The translations under genes and the position numbers were made by a program. This document shows positions 1 through 9,241 of a stretch of DNA of 64,000 nt, in pieces (within the stretch, counting starts at the first letter, position 1; the number at the start of each line of letters is the position of its first letter). This stretch comes from Myxosarcina sp. GI1. Lineage in GTDB: Bacteria > Cyanobacteriota > Cyanobacteriia > Cyanobacteriales > Xenococcaceae. Under the pieces are notes generated by a model, which worked only from the letters and a program-made list of their open reading frames with translations, did not search any database and had not been told where the DNA came from. The stretch covers positions 33,222 through 97,221 of the forward strand of contig NZ_JRFE01000023.1 in the NCBI RefSeq assembly GCF_000756305.1. Direction: 5' to 3'.

Positions 1-728
1 CCTCTTTCTGCCATCAACCAAGCCGTTTTGGGTACGGCTAAAGGATCGCTAACGCCCCAGTCAGCACTACTATCGACGATGATGCGATCGCAGCCATACT
101 GGCGTACTACTTCGACCATTCTTTCATTACCCATTTTGGTGTTGGGATAAATGGTAAATCCCGCCCAGAAACCGCGATCTAAAACTTCTTTGCAGGTTTC
201 TTCGTTATTGTGATCGACAATTACCCGAGATGGTTCCAAACCATGTTCGAGACAGACATCCATACTGCGAGAGGTACCCGCTTTTTTATCGCGGTGGGGG
301 GTGTGAATCATCACGGGTAGGTTTAATTCTTTAGCTAGTTCTAGCTGAAGGCGAAAGTACTTATCTTCGGCTGGAGTCATGTCGTCATAGCCGATTTCGC
401 CAATTGCTACTACCCCTTCTTTACAGGCATATAGAGGTAATAGTTCCATTACTGCTTCTGCTAAAGGTTCGTTATTTGCTTCTTTAGAGTTCAAACCAAT
501 AGTGCAATAGTGTTTGATGCCAAACTGACTAGCTCTAAATCTTTCCCAACCAACCAAAGAACTCATGTAGTCTTTGTAACTATCGGCACTGGTGCGGGGT
601 TGACCCAACCAAAAAGTTGGTTCGATAACAGCAACTATTCCCGCTTTAGCCATTGCCTGATAGTCATCAGTAGTTCTGGCGGTCATGTGAATGTGAGGAT
701 CGAGAAACATCATTTTATTATTAGTCAT
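1..728 (-). CDS. eboB: TatD-family metal-dependent hydrolase EboB (3' end outside window)
   Basis: Reading the minus strand from the ATG at 728 gives an open frame running off the left edge (about 242 codons visible). The protein opens with MMFLDPHIHM, the metal-binding HxH of TatD/amidohydrolase TIM barrels, and continues with AIGEIGYDDMT, PVMIHTPHRDK and VIVDHNN, the expected further metal ligands of the family. TatD enzymes are metal-dependent hydrolases. This variant lies directly downstream of eboA, the order known from ebo operons, where eboB is a TatD-like gene; in cyanobacteria that operon is tied to export of the scytonemin precursor. The substrate is unknown. The assignment to EboB rests on the eboA neighbour; TatD-family membership rests on the motifs. 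Confidence 0.85.
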   Translation of the reverse strand, partial: MTNNKMMFLDPHIHMTARTTDDYQAMAKAGIVAVIEPTFWLGQPRTSADSYKDYMSSLVGWERFRASQFGIKHYCTIGLNSKEANNEPLAEAVMELLPLYACKEGVVAIGEIGYDDMTPAEDKYFRLQLELAKELNLPVMIHTPHRDKKAGTSRSMDVCLEHGLEPSRVIVDHNNEETCKEVLDRGFWAGFTIYPNTKMGNERMVEVVRQYGCDRIIVDSSADWGVSDPLAVPKTAWLMAER

Positions 729-770
729 GGTTATCAAGAATTTATTTTACTAATTAGTTTAAAATTGAGA

Positions 771-845
771 ATCTGAGAAATTAGTGGTAAATTTTTAGGA
801 ATCTGGGAAATTAGTGGTAAATTTTTAGGAATCTGGGAAATTAGT
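771..845. repeat. 30-bp tandem repeat, about 2.5 copies, between eboA and eboB
   Basis: Units start at 771, 801 and 831; each reads atctg(a/g)gaaattagtg and continues to atttttagga. Copies 1 and 2 differ at one base. The third, partial copy runs across the eboA stop codon at 841-843, so the array is stacked against the 3' end of eboA and fills most of the eboA-eboB gap. It may be replication slippage of the eboA 3' end. No function is visible. Confidence 0.9.
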
Positions 846-1581
846 CGTGCATTTTATCAAATGCCGCTTTTAATCTAACGACTTCTTCAGGTTGAAAAGC
901 TGCTGTCAAGTCCCAAAGTTCTGGATTTACTGTTCTTTTAGCTGCCAATCTTTCGCGAGCATAATTGAGCAGCATTTGGGATAGTTGCTGATTGTTACGT
1001 TGTTTTAAACCATAAATAGGATGCAAGGGAGTACCGACAAATAAAGCCTTGAGAATCATTTGATTCCAAGCTAAGTCGTCCAGATAGTTGGCAGGGTAAG
1101 GATTATGCAAAGCTACAGCGTTAAACACCGAAGTCATATTGGTGCGAATGCCCTCTGCCGCTCGTAATTTAAAACTATTGGGATAGGGTAGCAGAGGTAG
1201 ACTTTGATATAGCGCGATCGCTTCTCCCACATCCGCCGCCGCAAAAATTTTGTCTAGAGTTTTAATATATTTATCTTCGTCTCGATTGGGAAAAGAAAGA
1301 ATTAAAATAGTACGACCAACTTGGTCTAAAGTCCAGCGACTGGGATTCCAGCCAGCTTTTAAATTGTTTGCTGTTGCTAATTCTGCGTTTGTTAGTTGGA
1401 AATTAGTTTTTTCTATGTAACGAGGGACGGCACTAAAAGCAGTAAATAACTTTCTTTCTGCACCGTCTCGAATAATTTCGGCTTTTCGCTCTTTCAGCCA
1501 GGCAAAACTTTCTGGTGAAATTTGTCTTGACAGCCAATTAGTTAATAGAGTTACGCCGTTATTAGTTTCGATATCAGCCAA
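841..1581 (-). CDS. eboA: EboA-domain protein
   Basis: 246 residues, matching the EboA family in length and in its conserved pieces: the W-x-L-D-Q-x-G-R segment, PLLPYP followed by RAAEGIRTN, the LDDLAWNQMILKALF block, and a C-terminal region with MLxxYARERLAAKRTVNPELW. EboA has no known biochemical activity. It is the first gene of the ebo (edb) operon, which in scytonemin-making cyanobacteria is needed for correct periplasmic delivery of the scytonemin monomer. The frame has no ATG near its 5' end; the most upstream usable start is TTG at 1581. Its stop lies inside a 30-bp repeat array, and eboB follows after 112 nt on the same strand. Confidence 0.85.
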   Translation of the reverse strand: MADIETNNGVTLLTNWLSRQISPESFAWLKERKAEIIRDGAERKLFTAFSAVPRYIEKTNFQLTNAELATANNLKAGWNPSRWTLDQVGRTILILSFPNRDEDKYIKTLDKIFAAADVGEAIALYQSLPLLPYPNSFKLRAAEGIRTNMTSVFNAVALHNPYPANYLDDLAWNQMILKALFVGTPLHPIYGLKQRNNQQLSQMLLNYARERLAAKRTVNPELWDLTAAFQPEEVVRLKAAFDKMHD

Positions 1582-2229
1582 TATGATTATGTAATAACTT
1601 TAGTGTTACTACTTAAATATAATCACACTTGCTTTAATAAACCGTAAAAATTGTATATGGTTTGTGTCAATTAAAACCAACAGCATTATGAAATTGACTC
1701 TAAGTTTTGCTTTGCAGATGAGAAGGTTTGCGCGATCGCGCTATAGGAATGTTAATGCCAAGAATAGTTTTTCGGGCAACTGTTCTTTCAACACTTCTGA
1801 CTGGCGATCGATTGGCAGTGAGTCAATTTTTATCGAGCAAATAGCAAATAGACTTATGTTTTCTTAAGATTTTTATAAACTTTCGACTACTTTTCAGTAC
1901 GGTTACTAACATTCATTTAAAAAATATCAAAAATATTTTGTATATCATTATACTGTATTGTCGCAGAGTAACAACTGGTGTCTTACAAGAAACCTAACTA
2001 TAAACAACCAATGTCTTATTTCTACCGTTGGCGAGAGGAATATTAGTTATAGATATTGCTACGGTTGTATTTATCAAACTAGGTAATAATTCTCGATGCT
2101 ATTGCTAAAGTTATCCTTTTGGAGATCGCCAGAGTCGAGTAAATAACAAAATCTCGATCTGCTTTAGCTTTTGAGCCTGGCTTGTCTGGCGCAGCGAGCT
2201 TTTAAAAAAACATAGGTAGAAAATTAAGT
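1582..2229. other. Intergenic region between eboA and the SDR gene
   Basis: 648 bp separating divergently transcribed genes, so it should hold both promoters. It is AT-rich with a HIP1-type GCGATCG core near 1733. A 67-codon frame at 1664-1867 begins with GTG and has no recognisable domain or ribosome-binding site; I treat it as chance. No RNA gene or clear operator seen. Confidence 0.6.
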
Positions 2230-3108
2230 ATGAGTATGAGACGTTTTGAAGATAAAGTTGCAATTGTAACTGGTGCGGGTACGGGTATTGGAGAAGCGAT
2301 CGCTCATAAACTAGCCAAAGAAGGTGCCAAAGTAGTAGCTAATGGCTTGCCCTACGATCCTCTAGATGATGTAGTAGCTGCAATTAAAGATTATGGTGGC
2401 GAGGTAACTGGCTATTGCGGGGATGTGTCGGAAGCAGAAGAAGCTCTTAACTGCGTTAAAACAGCCATCGATAGCTACGGTAAGCTAGACATTTTAGTCA
2501 ACAATGCTGGTGTTTTTTTAGCAGTAGCAGAAACCCAAGACTATCCTATAGAAGCCTTCGATCGCACGATAAGAATGAACTTGCGATCGGCTTTTTTGAT
2601 GACTAAGTATGCTTTACCTCACCTGCAAAAAACCAGAGGTAATATTGTCTGTGCGGGTTCGGAAGCAGGTTATAATGGCTTGGCGCAGAACACACCTTAT
2701 GGCGGTACTAAAGGCTGGATGCACTCTTTTGTGAAAGGAGTAGCAGTAGAACAAGCAAAATATGGAGTGCGGGTTAACTGTTACTGTCCTGGCGCGATCG
2801 ATACTGGTTGGACGCACAAAGAGACGGGTCCTATGGACGCACAAATGGAAGAAATGTTAATTAACGCTACGCCAATGGCAAGACGGGGTACGCCAGAGGA
2901 AATGGCAAATGTCTGCGCCTTTTTAGCTTCTGATGAAGCCAGTTACGTTACGGGAGCCTTATGGCTGGCAGACGGCGGAGTTACTGTAGCCAAAGGTGCC
3001 ATCGGTCAACAAACACCAGAAGAGTTACGCTCTCTTCCACAAGGAGAATTACGTTTGGATCACTCGCAAGAAGGCTTGGTTAACAAACAAACCCAAACGA
3101 TTAAGTAA
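2230..3108 (+). CDS. Short-chain dehydrogenase/reductase (SDR), classical type
   Basis: 292 residues. NAD(P)-binding TGxxxGxG motif is present as TGAGTGIG (about residues 15-22), the NNAG motif as LVNNAGVF, and the catalytic Ser/Tyr/Lys as S in CAGSEAG and YGGTK (YxxxK). The C-terminal YVTGALWLADGGV is the usual SDR closing signature, followed by about 40 extra polar residues. Classical SDRs oxidise alcohols or reduce ketones; the best guess is a glucose-dehydrogenase/3-oxoacyl-reductase-like enzyme, but the substrate cannot be read from sequence. Start: ATG 2230, with a second in-frame ATG two codons later. It stands alone; a heptamer repeat follows the stop. Confidence 0.9.
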   Translation: MSMRRFEDKVAIVTGAGTGIGEAIAHKLAKEGAKVVANGLPYDPLDDVVAAIKDYGGEVTGYCGDVSEAEEALNCVKTAIDSYGKLDILVNNAGVFLAVAETQDYPIEAFDRTIRMNLRSAFLMTKYALPHLQKTRGNIVCAGSEAGYNGLAQNTPYGGTKGWMHSFVKGVAVEQAKYGVRVNCYCPGAIDTGWTHKETGPMDAQMEEMLINATPMARRGTPEEMANVCAFLASDEASYVTGALWLADGGVTVAKGAIGQQTPEELRSLPQGELRLDHSQEGLVNKQTQTIK

Positions 3109-3121
3109 ATATTCGACCGTT

Positions 3122-3156
3122 AGCAATGAGCAATGAACAATGAGCAATGAGCAATA
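3122..3156 (+). repeat. Short tandem heptamer repeat (5 x 7 bp)
   Basis: Five consecutive units AGCAATG, AGCAATG, AACAATG, AGCAATG, AGCAATA just after the SDR stop codon. Short tandemly repeated heptamers of this kind are common between cyanobacterial genes. Confidence 0.9.
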
Positions 3157-3195
3157 ACAGGTGTTAAATAATAAATGATAAATGTTTAATGTTCA

Positions 3196-3657
3196 ATGAA
3201 ATATCTATCGATAATAAAATACTTGCTGTCTAAAAACTTAATAGCCAAAATTTTTTTGATTAGTGCAACTTTTTGGGTTTGGAATAATTCTCTCGACAAT
3301 TCCAGCCAAAACGCTATGGCTACTTCAGTTTCTACACCAGTCATCGCTTCTAGTGTGCAGTCCGAACAGTCTGAAGAACGATCCCCATCTGAGTCAAAAA
3401 ATTTACCAATGCCAGTTCAAACTGCGGTTTTAGAAGCTGCTGCCAGTAGAACTAGCCGTACTGTGGCTGAGTTCCAAATTTTGGAAGCGCGACGGCGCAA
3501 TTGGTCAGATGGCTGTCTGGGTATTTCTCAACCAGATGAATTATGTACCCAAGTAATTACTCCTGGCTGGCAAGTGATAGTTACCGACGGACGAAGAAAT
3601 TGGGTTTATCGAACTGATGTTTTGGGCGAACGTGTTAAGTTAGCCGAAATACCGTAA
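3196..3657 (+). CDS. Conserved exported hypothetical protein
   Basis: 153 residues. The N-terminus has a lysine-containing start and a hydrophobic stretch (about residues 14-30), reading as an uncleaved anchor or signal peptide, then a low-complexity Ser/Glu linker. The C-terminal half (from about residue 75) has a compact block with AVLEAAASRTSRT, WSDGCLGI, CTQVITPGWQVIV and WVYRTD, and a pair of cysteines (C-x8-C spacing) that could form a disulfide. This block is one I associate with conserved cyanobacterial periplasmic proteins of unknown function. The start at ATG 3196 gives the whole hydrophobic segment. It may share a transcript with the lipoprotein gene 150 bp downstream. Confidence 0.7.
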   Translation: MKYLSIIKYLLSKNLIAKIFLISATFWVWNNSLDNSSQNAMATSVSTPVIASSVQSEQSEERSPSESKNLPMPVQTAVLEAAASRTSRTVAEFQILEARRRNWSDGCLGISQPDELCTQVITPGWQVIVTDGRRNWVYRTDVLGERVKLAEIP

Positions 3658-3804
3658 TAAAGAGGAAATAGCAGAAATTTGTTTAAAGTAGCAAGTGGCA
3701 TATTTTCTGTATTTCTAATTATCTGCTATTTTGTTGTCTTTAAAGCATTGTCAAAAGTTCGGCAACGCCAAAACTACCAGATGTTGCTTGCTAAAAACAT
3801 CTAT

Positions 3805-4398
3805 ATGAATAGAAAAATAAGTATTTTAATAGCTCTATTTATTATCTTAATTCCCTGGTTAGAAGGCTGCGATTCTACTTCTGAAATGCAAGAGTCTTTA
3901 TCGCCAAACTCAAATACATCTGAAGATAAGAGCGATAACGAGACAATTACTCTCAGTCAGATTTGTAATAATAACAATGTTGGTTATCAAATTAATTATC
4001 CTCAAGGTTGGCAGACTAATCCTGGTACGGTAATATCTCCCTGTCAAATTTTCGATCCTCAATCTGCTATCGTTCCTAAAAATACCGAAAGTATTGATAA
4101 AGCAATTTACTTACGAGTAGAAGAAAACGTAACTTTCGATTTAGTAACGAAAGAAAATAAACATGAGCGGCATTTATCGCGTCAAATGACCACTATCGAA
4201 AATAGGCGAGCTATGAAGATAGAAAGTGAGTCTACTGGTAAGGCTCTGTTACCTTCAGGGACACGCACCTATAGTTACATTATCGATTTAGACAACAGCA
4301 CTCTTATCGCCTTGACTTACAATCTGGCAGGCGATCGCTATCAGACAAATAAGCAAGTATTAGATCGCATGATGAAAACTATTAAGTTTGACAGCTAA
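3805..4398 (+). CDS. Putative lipoprotein of unknown function
   Basis: The frame is open from 3679, but I choose ATG 3805 because it gives a clean lipoprotein signal: MNRK, a hydrophobic core, then LEGC with the lipid-accepting Cys at residue 22. The mature part starts with a Ser/Asn/Asp-rich linker, followed by a domain with CNNNNVGYQINYPQGW and a C-terminal half containing RTYSYIIDLDNSTLIALTYN. The YPQGW motif and the alternating strand pattern recall PsbP-like or similar lumenal/periplasmic folds, but the similarity is too weak to assign. Probably anchored to the plasma or outer membrane. No functional neighbours. Confidence 0.65.
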   Translation: MNRKISILIALFIILIPWLEGCDSTSEMQESLSPNSNTSEDKSDNETITLSQICNNNNVGYQINYPQGWQTNPGTVISPCQIFDPQSAIVPKNTESIDKAIYLRVEENVTFDLVTKENKHERHLSRQMTTIENRRAMKIESESTGKALLPSGTRTYSYIIDLDNSTLIALTYNLAGDRYQTNKQVLDRMMKTIKFDS

Positions 4399-4511
4399 AA
4401 ATTATAAGATTGCGGCAAATTTTTTTACTCGCTATATCAAAGAAGATTGCCATCAATGAGTATAAGATTTATGTTCTAATTAATTATCTATAGCGATCGA
4501 TAAATAAAACT

Positions 4512-5534
4512 ATGCAATCTGGTAAAACGACCCAAATTTTAATGGCAATCATTGCTACAATTTTGGTCGTGGCGGCTCTCAAAGCAACTCGTCCGATTTC
4601 TATGCCGCTAGCATTTGCATTTTTTATTGTAGTTCTAGTGCATCCGCTACAGCGTTGGCTCGAAGGTCACTTTCCTCGCTGGTTGAGTCTAATTTTAGTC
4701 TTGTTACTTTTACTGGGAATATTGGGTATAGCTGGCGGAGCAATATCGCTGAGTGCCGAAATTATCGAACCCAAAGTTCCCGAATATCTCGATCGCCTGC
4801 AACAAATAGTAGCAACGGCAAAAACCTGGGCTAGCGATCGCGGTTTACAGCTGCCTCAATTTACTTCTCAAGCTAACGGCGCATCCAATAAGTTAGCGAG
4901 ACAGGCAATTGGCGGAATCCAAACTTTTTTATCGGCACTCAGCTTGTTTGTTCTGGTAGCATCTTTACTCGTATTGCTACTAATAGAAGTCAGTCAGTAT
5001 CGTCACAAGGTGCAAAAAGCATTTCCTACTGGCACTGGCGATCGCCTGATTAATGCCGTTGGCAATACCAGTGCTAAATTGCGGCGCTATCTTCTAGTTA
5101 TGACCCTTACCAGTTTTCTGACGGGAGTTCTAACTAGTATTTGGTGCTTTGTTTTGGGGGTCGATCTGGCATTTGTCTGGGGCTTGATTGCTTTTGTTCT
5201 TAATTATATTCCTACCATAGGTTCGATTATTGCAGTTATTCCTCCCGTTCTAGTCGCACTTTTGTTTGATGGTGTTAGTCGCGCTATTGCTACTTTAGTA
5301 GGGTTGGCGGTACTGCAAGTTGTAATGGGCAATTTTGTCGATCCCAGAGTTCAGGGAAAAAGTTTGCAGCTATCACCGTTTATTGCTTTGGTTTCTATTG
5401 TGTTTTGGGGGTGGGTTTGGGGAATTCCTGGTGCTATATTAGGTGTCCCGATGACTATATCGATTATTTTGTTCTGTCAGGAATTTAAAGTAACTCGAGG
5501 TGTTGCTATATTTCTAGGTGAAGGCAAAAGTTAG
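4512..5534 (+). CDS. AI-2E family transporter (UPF0118 permease)
   Basis: 340 residues with hydrophobic segments near residues 9-27, 30-48, 57-80, 150-165, 195-240 and 250-330, the TM pattern of the UPF0118/AI-2E family. Recognisable pieces are the N-terminal hairpin with FFIVVLVHPL, the cytoplasmic amphipathic stretch between TM3 and TM4, and the C-terminal block LNYIPTIGSIIAVIPP plus VQGKSLQLSPFIALVSIVFWGWVWGIPG, the most conserved part of the family. Members export small molecules or act as Na+/H+ antiporters; autoinducer-2 transport was shown only for some, so the substrate is left open. Monocistronic as far as can be seen. Confidence 0.9.
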   Translation: MQSGKTTQILMAIIATILVVAALKATRPISMPLAFAFFIVVLVHPLQRWLEGHFPRWLSLILVLLLLLGILGIAGGAISLSAEIIEPKVPEYLDRLQQIVATAKTWASDRGLQLPQFTSQANGASNKLARQAIGGIQTFLSALSLFVLVASLLVLLLIEVSQYRHKVQKAFPTGTGDRLINAVGNTSAKLRRYLLVMTLTSFLTGVLTSIWCFVLGVDLAFVWGLIAFVLNYIPTIGSIIAVIPPVLVALLFDGVSRAIATLVGLAVLQVVMGNFVDPRVQGKSLQLSPFIALVSIVFWGWVWGIPGAILGVPMTISIILFCQEFKVTRGVAIFLGEGKS

Positions 5535-5606
5535 AGATAGTTTTCAGCAAACTAACTCTAATTTTCAAAGCTGAGTTGTAAAGAAAGAGCCGATCGCACG
5601 AAGCTA

Positions 5607-6239
5607 TTATTGAAGCTTGACTGTAACCTCTGCTATTCGCTTGCCTAAAGCTTTAGCAATTGCTAAATCCTCTGGTTTTGGTTCTAATTCTCCCTGTCCG
5701 CCAGCAATTGTCGTCGGACCATAAGGAGTTCCGCCTCGCGCCTCGTTATGAATCATGCCGTCAACTGAATAGGGAACACCCATAACAATCATGCCCAGAT
5801 GTAGCAGGGGAACCATCATAGTCAGTAAGGTTGTTTCTTGACCGCCGTGAGTACTTGCAGTTGAAGTAAATACACCCGCAGGTTTACCTTCCATCTCACC
5901 ATTGAGCCATAGCTTGGTCATCGAATCAAACAACTGCTTTATTTGAGCAGACATATTGCCAAAGCGAGTCGGGCTGCCAAAAACTACCCCGTTAGCCGCG
6001 CGTAGATCGTCTAGCGAACAAACGCGAATATCTTGCTGCTGTTCCCAGATCTTTTGTGCGGCATCATTACCATCAATTGCCTTCTGTTTGACCACTTCAA
6101 ATTCTTCTACACGGCGCAACATAACTTCTACGTTAGAAACAGATTTTGCTCCTTCTGCCACTGCCTGCGCTAGCTGCAAAGTGTGACCGTATAAAGAATA
6201 GTAAACAACTAAAATTTTTACCGATTTTTCAACTGCCAT
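5607..6239 (-). CDS. wrbA: NAD(P)H:quinone oxidoreductase, WrbA type (flavodoxin fold)
   Basis: 210 residues. An N-terminal flavodoxin FMN loop is seen as VVYYSLYGHTLQLAQAVAEG, followed by GSPTRFGNMSAQIKQLFDS and FTSTASTHGGQETT, the FMN- and NAD(P)H-binding motifs typical of WrbA. The C-terminal GGTPYGPTTIAGG segment is also a WrbA signature. The enzyme performs two-electron reduction of quinones, avoiding semiquinone radicals, in the cytoplasm. Full length for the family (about 200). It is transcribed divergently from the 2-hydroxyacid dehydrogenase gene, sharing a 160-bp promoter region. Confidence 0.93.
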   Translation of the reverse strand: MAVEKSVKILVVYYSLYGHTLQLAQAVAEGAKSVSNVEVMLRRVEEFEVVKQKAIDGNDAAQKIWEQQQDIRVCSLDDLRAANGVVFGSPTRFGNMSAQIKQLFDSMTKLWLNGEMEGKPAGVFTSTASTHGGQETTLLTMMVPLLHLGMIVMGVPYSVDGMIHNEARGGTPYGPTTIAGGQGELEPKPEDLAIAKALGKRIAEVTVKLQ

Positions 6240-6399
6240 GTCGAGAGAACGAATGTTTTTGTACGTTTTTTAACATATTTGACGTATGAGCGGTACTCTT
6301 CCCTCTAAAGATAGAAGATTCCAGGCGATCGACTTGGTTAAGTTAAAAAAAATTTTTAGCCACACCAATATTGTTATTCAATAATACTAAGCAAAGATA

Positions 6400-7407
6400 A
6401 TGAAAATTGTAATTTTTAATGTCGAACCTTGGGAAAGACAGACTTTCGATCGCCTGAGTGAAGACGACCATCAAATCGAGTATGTCGATCGCCCTTTAAC
6501 CGCTAACAATGCCCATCAATATCAGGATGCAGAAATTATTTCTACATTTATTTACTCCGATCTTCACGCTAATGTATTGAAACAATTGCCCAACTTAAAA
6601 CTTATCGCTACGCGGTCGACTGGTTTTGACCATATTGACAACGAATACTGCGAACAACACGATATTAAAGTTTGTAATGTCCCTACTTATGGCGAAAACA
6701 CCGTTGCCGAACACGTATTTGGACTGCTGCTAGCCATTAGTCATAAATTAATCGAGGCTAGCGAACGCACTCGTAAAGGAGATTTTTCGCTCAAAGGATT
6801 GCAGGGTTTTGACTTGCGGGGTAAAACTTTAGGAGTTATCGGTACGGGAAATATTGGTTTGTGCGTTATTGAAATTGCCAAAGGCTTTCGGATGGAAACA
6901 GTAGCTTTTGACATTAAACCCAAAGAAGAATTGGCTACCAAACTAGGTTTTCGCTATGCACCTTTAAAAGAAGTGTTAGCAACTGCCGATATTATTACCT
7001 TGCACCTTCCTGCCAATCCTAAAACCGAAAATTTTATCTCCACCGAACAATTTAACCAAATGAAAGATGGAGTTGTCTTAATTAATACTTCTCGCGGTAC
7101 TATTGTCAATACCAAGGCTTTGCTACGTGCGCTAGCTGAGGAGAAAGTAGCGGCAGCGGGACTGGATGTGTTGCCAGAAGAACCAACAATGCGAGAAGAA
7201 GCAGAACTATTACGCTCGGTTTACACTCAACAGCACGACTTAGATACATTACTTGCCGACCACGTATTGTTACGTTTGAGAAATGTAATTATCACCCCCC
7301 ACAGTGCTTTTAATACTCGCGAGGCAGTCCAGCGCATTGCCGATACTACCGTTTCAAACATTCAGGCTTTTGTCAAAGGACAACCTCAAGAGGTTGTTGT
7401 CGGTTAA
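6400..7407 (+). CDS. D-isomer-specific 2-hydroxyacid dehydrogenase (D-lactate dehydrogenase-like)
   Basis: 335 residues. The Rossmann motif is GVIGTGNIG (about residues 146-154). The catalytic Arg is in INTSRGTIVN, the Glu in LPEEPT, and the His in ITPHSAFNT, all in the right order for this family. The substrate domain opens with ATRSTGFDHID, as in D-lactate and related dehydrogenases. Predicted role: NADH-dependent interconversion of a 2-oxoacid and its D-2-hydroxyacid in the cytoplasm; the exact acid (lactate, hydroxyisocaproate, phenyllactate) is not readable from sequence. The GH13 gene follows 94 bp downstream on the same strand, possibly co-transcribed. Confidence 0.9.
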   Translation: MKIVIFNVEPWERQTFDRLSEDDHQIEYVDRPLTANNAHQYQDAEIISTFIYSDLHANVLKQLPNLKLIATRSTGFDHIDNEYCEQHDIKVCNVPTYGENTVAEHVFGLLLAISHKLIEASERTRKGDFSLKGLQGFDLRGKTLGVIGTGNIGLCVIEIAKGFRMETVAFDIKPKEELATKLGFRYAPLKEVLATADIITLHLPANPKTENFISTEQFNQMKDGVVLINTSRGTIVNTKALLRALAEEKVAAAGLDVLPEEPTMREEAELLRSVYTQQHDLDTLLADHVLLRLRNVIITPHSAFNTREAVQRIADTTVSNIQAFVKGQPQEVVVG

Positions 7408-7501
7408 ATTATTATTGCGATCGCTTGTTTCATAGTAGAAAAAGCCAATTTTTTTTAAGGTAAAGTAGACGTTGACGAAGTATAAAGATAAATAAAGCAA
7501 A

Positions 7502-9154
7502 ATGCCAAAGCTGGAATGGTGGCAAAATGCCATAATTTATCAAATTTGTCCCTGGAGTTTCTTTGATACTACTGGTAAGGGAATAGGAGATCTCAAGGGA
7601 ATTATTGCCAAACTCGATTATGTAGCTACTTTAAGTGTTGATGCTATCTGGCTTTCGCCTATTTTTACCTCGCCAATGAAAGATTTGGGCTATGACATTA
7701 CCGATATGCGTGGTGTAGATCCACTCTTTGGCAGCATGGCAGACTTCGATCTTTTGCTGGATCTCTGTCATGCTAGAGGATTGAAACTAATTTTAGACCA
7801 AGTTTGGAATCATACTTCAGATCGACATCCCTGGTTTCTTGAAAGTCGCAGCAGTCGCGATAATGCCAAAGCCAACTGGTATGTTTGGGAAGATCCTAAA
7901 GAAGATGGTTCGCCTCCCAACAATTGGCTTTCTTCTTTTTTAGGAGAAAGTGCCTGGGCATGGGATGAGCAAAGACAACAGTTTTATCTCTACAATTTTG
8001 TTAAAGAACAGCCCGATCTTAACTGGTACAATCCAGATTTAATTGAAGCAATCTTCGAGCGAGCTAAGTTTTGGTTAGATAAGGGCGTAGACGGCTTTCG
8101 CATCGATGCCCCAAACTACTTTCTGCACGATCGCGCTCTCAGAGATAATCCCCCTCGTCCCGCTGACGCGCCCTTACCCGACGGTATACCCCCAGATAAC
8201 CCAATGGTACGGCAACTGTTTAAATACAATTTTTGCCGCCCTGAAACTATAGAGATTATCAAACAAATCCGTAAATTTGTCGATCGCTATCCTGGAGTTT
8301 TTACACTCGGAGAAACTACACTAGCAGAAGACTCAATTGCCCTATCGGGGGAATATGCCTTTGGTGAGGACAGGCTGCATTTAGCCTACAGTAGTGCTTT
8401 ACTGGTCGATGAGCCGATTAGTGCCAAACTGATGCAGCGTATCTTAAAAAAAGTAGACCGTCACTTTACTCATGGCGGTAACTGCTGGATGGTAGGCAAT
8501 CACGATTACGGACGGATGCGATCGCGCTGGACGGGAGTAGATGCTGCGGGTAATCCCTATCCTGAAGAATTTTATCATTTGTTGGCGGCATTGTTAGTTT
8601 CTCTGCCTGGAGCATTATGTCTCTATCAGGGAGACGAATTAGGTTTACCAGAAGCTCGCATTCCCGACGATATTCCCGTAGAGCGAATTAAAGATCCCTT
8701 TGGTCGGGCTTTATATCCCAATGTTAAGGGTAGAGATGGTTCTCGTACTCCCATGCCCTGGCAAAAAGAGGCTCGTAATGCAGGGTTTACTACAGCTAAA
8801 GAACCCTGGTTGCCTATCCCCCAAGCTCATTTCGATCGCGCTGTGGACGTGCAAAGTCACGACAGGCAATCGCTCCTAAATACCTGGCGACGGATGCTTC
8901 ACTGGCAAAAACAGCAGCCTGCTTTGAGATTTGGCACCTGTCAAATTTTAGATACTAAAGAACCAATTTTAGGCTTAATTAGAAACTGCGAACGACAGCG
9001 AATGTTTTGTTTGTTCAATCTCAGCGAAGAAAGAGCTAAGTATCAACTGCCTGCTTGCTGTGAAAGTATTGAAGATTCGGGTTTTGCTGTAGAACGACAG
9101 GGCAATCTGGTTGAGATACCTGGTTACAGTGCCTTTTTTGGAGTTTTAGAATAA
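7502..9154 (+). CDS. Alpha-glucosidase / oligo-1,6-glucosidase-like enzyme (GH13)
   Basis: 550 residues, the usual length for single-chain GH13 alpha-glucosidases. The four conserved GH13 regions are visible: LILDQVWNHTSD (region I), GFRIDAPN with the nucleophile Asp (II), FTLGETT with the acid/base Glu (III), and MVGNHDYGR with the third carboxylate (IV). The start, WWQNAIIYQICPWSFFDT, and the tract RPADAPLPDGIPPDNP are typical of bacterial alpha-glucosidases acting on short alpha-linked sugars. No signal peptide, so cytoplasmic. Substrate (maltose, isomaltose, sucrose or trehalose) is undetermined. Start ATG 7502. Confidence 0.93.
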   Translation: MPKLEWWQNAIIYQICPWSFFDTTGKGIGDLKGIIAKLDYVATLSVDAIWLSPIFTSPMKDLGYDITDMRGVDPLFGSMADFDLLLDLCHARGLKLILDQVWNHTSDRHPWFLESRSSRDNAKANWYVWEDPKEDGSPPNNWLSSFLGESAWAWDEQRQQFYLYNFVKEQPDLNWYNPDLIEAIFERAKFWLDKGVDGFRIDAPNYFLHDRALRDNPPRPADAPLPDGIPPDNPMVRQLFKYNFCRPETIEIIKQIRKFVDRYPGVFTLGETTLAEDSIALSGEYAFGEDRLHLAYSSALLVDEPISAKLMQRILKKVDRHFTHGGNCWMVGNHDYGRMRSRWTGVDAAGNPYPEEFYHLLAALLVSLPGALCLYQGDELGLPEARIPDDIPVERIKDPFGRALYPNVKGRDGSRTPMPWQKEARNAGFTTAKEPWLPIPQAHFDRAVDVQSHDRQSLLNTWRRMLHWQKQQPALRFGTCQILDTKEPILGLIRNCERQRMFCLFNLSEERAKYQLPACCESIEDSGFAVERQGNLVEIPGYSAFFGVLE

Positions 9155-9241
9155 TAAATAAAAGTGAATAATTGAAAGAGATCGCAACTGTAGACTAAAC
9201 AGTTCGCCAAATTGCAGACAATTTTAACTTCAACTTTTAGC

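Noticed and set aside
1664-1867. 67-codon plus-strand frame in the eboA-SDR gap
   Set aside because: Starts with GTG, no ribosome-binding site, no recognised domain; composition like non-coding sequence.
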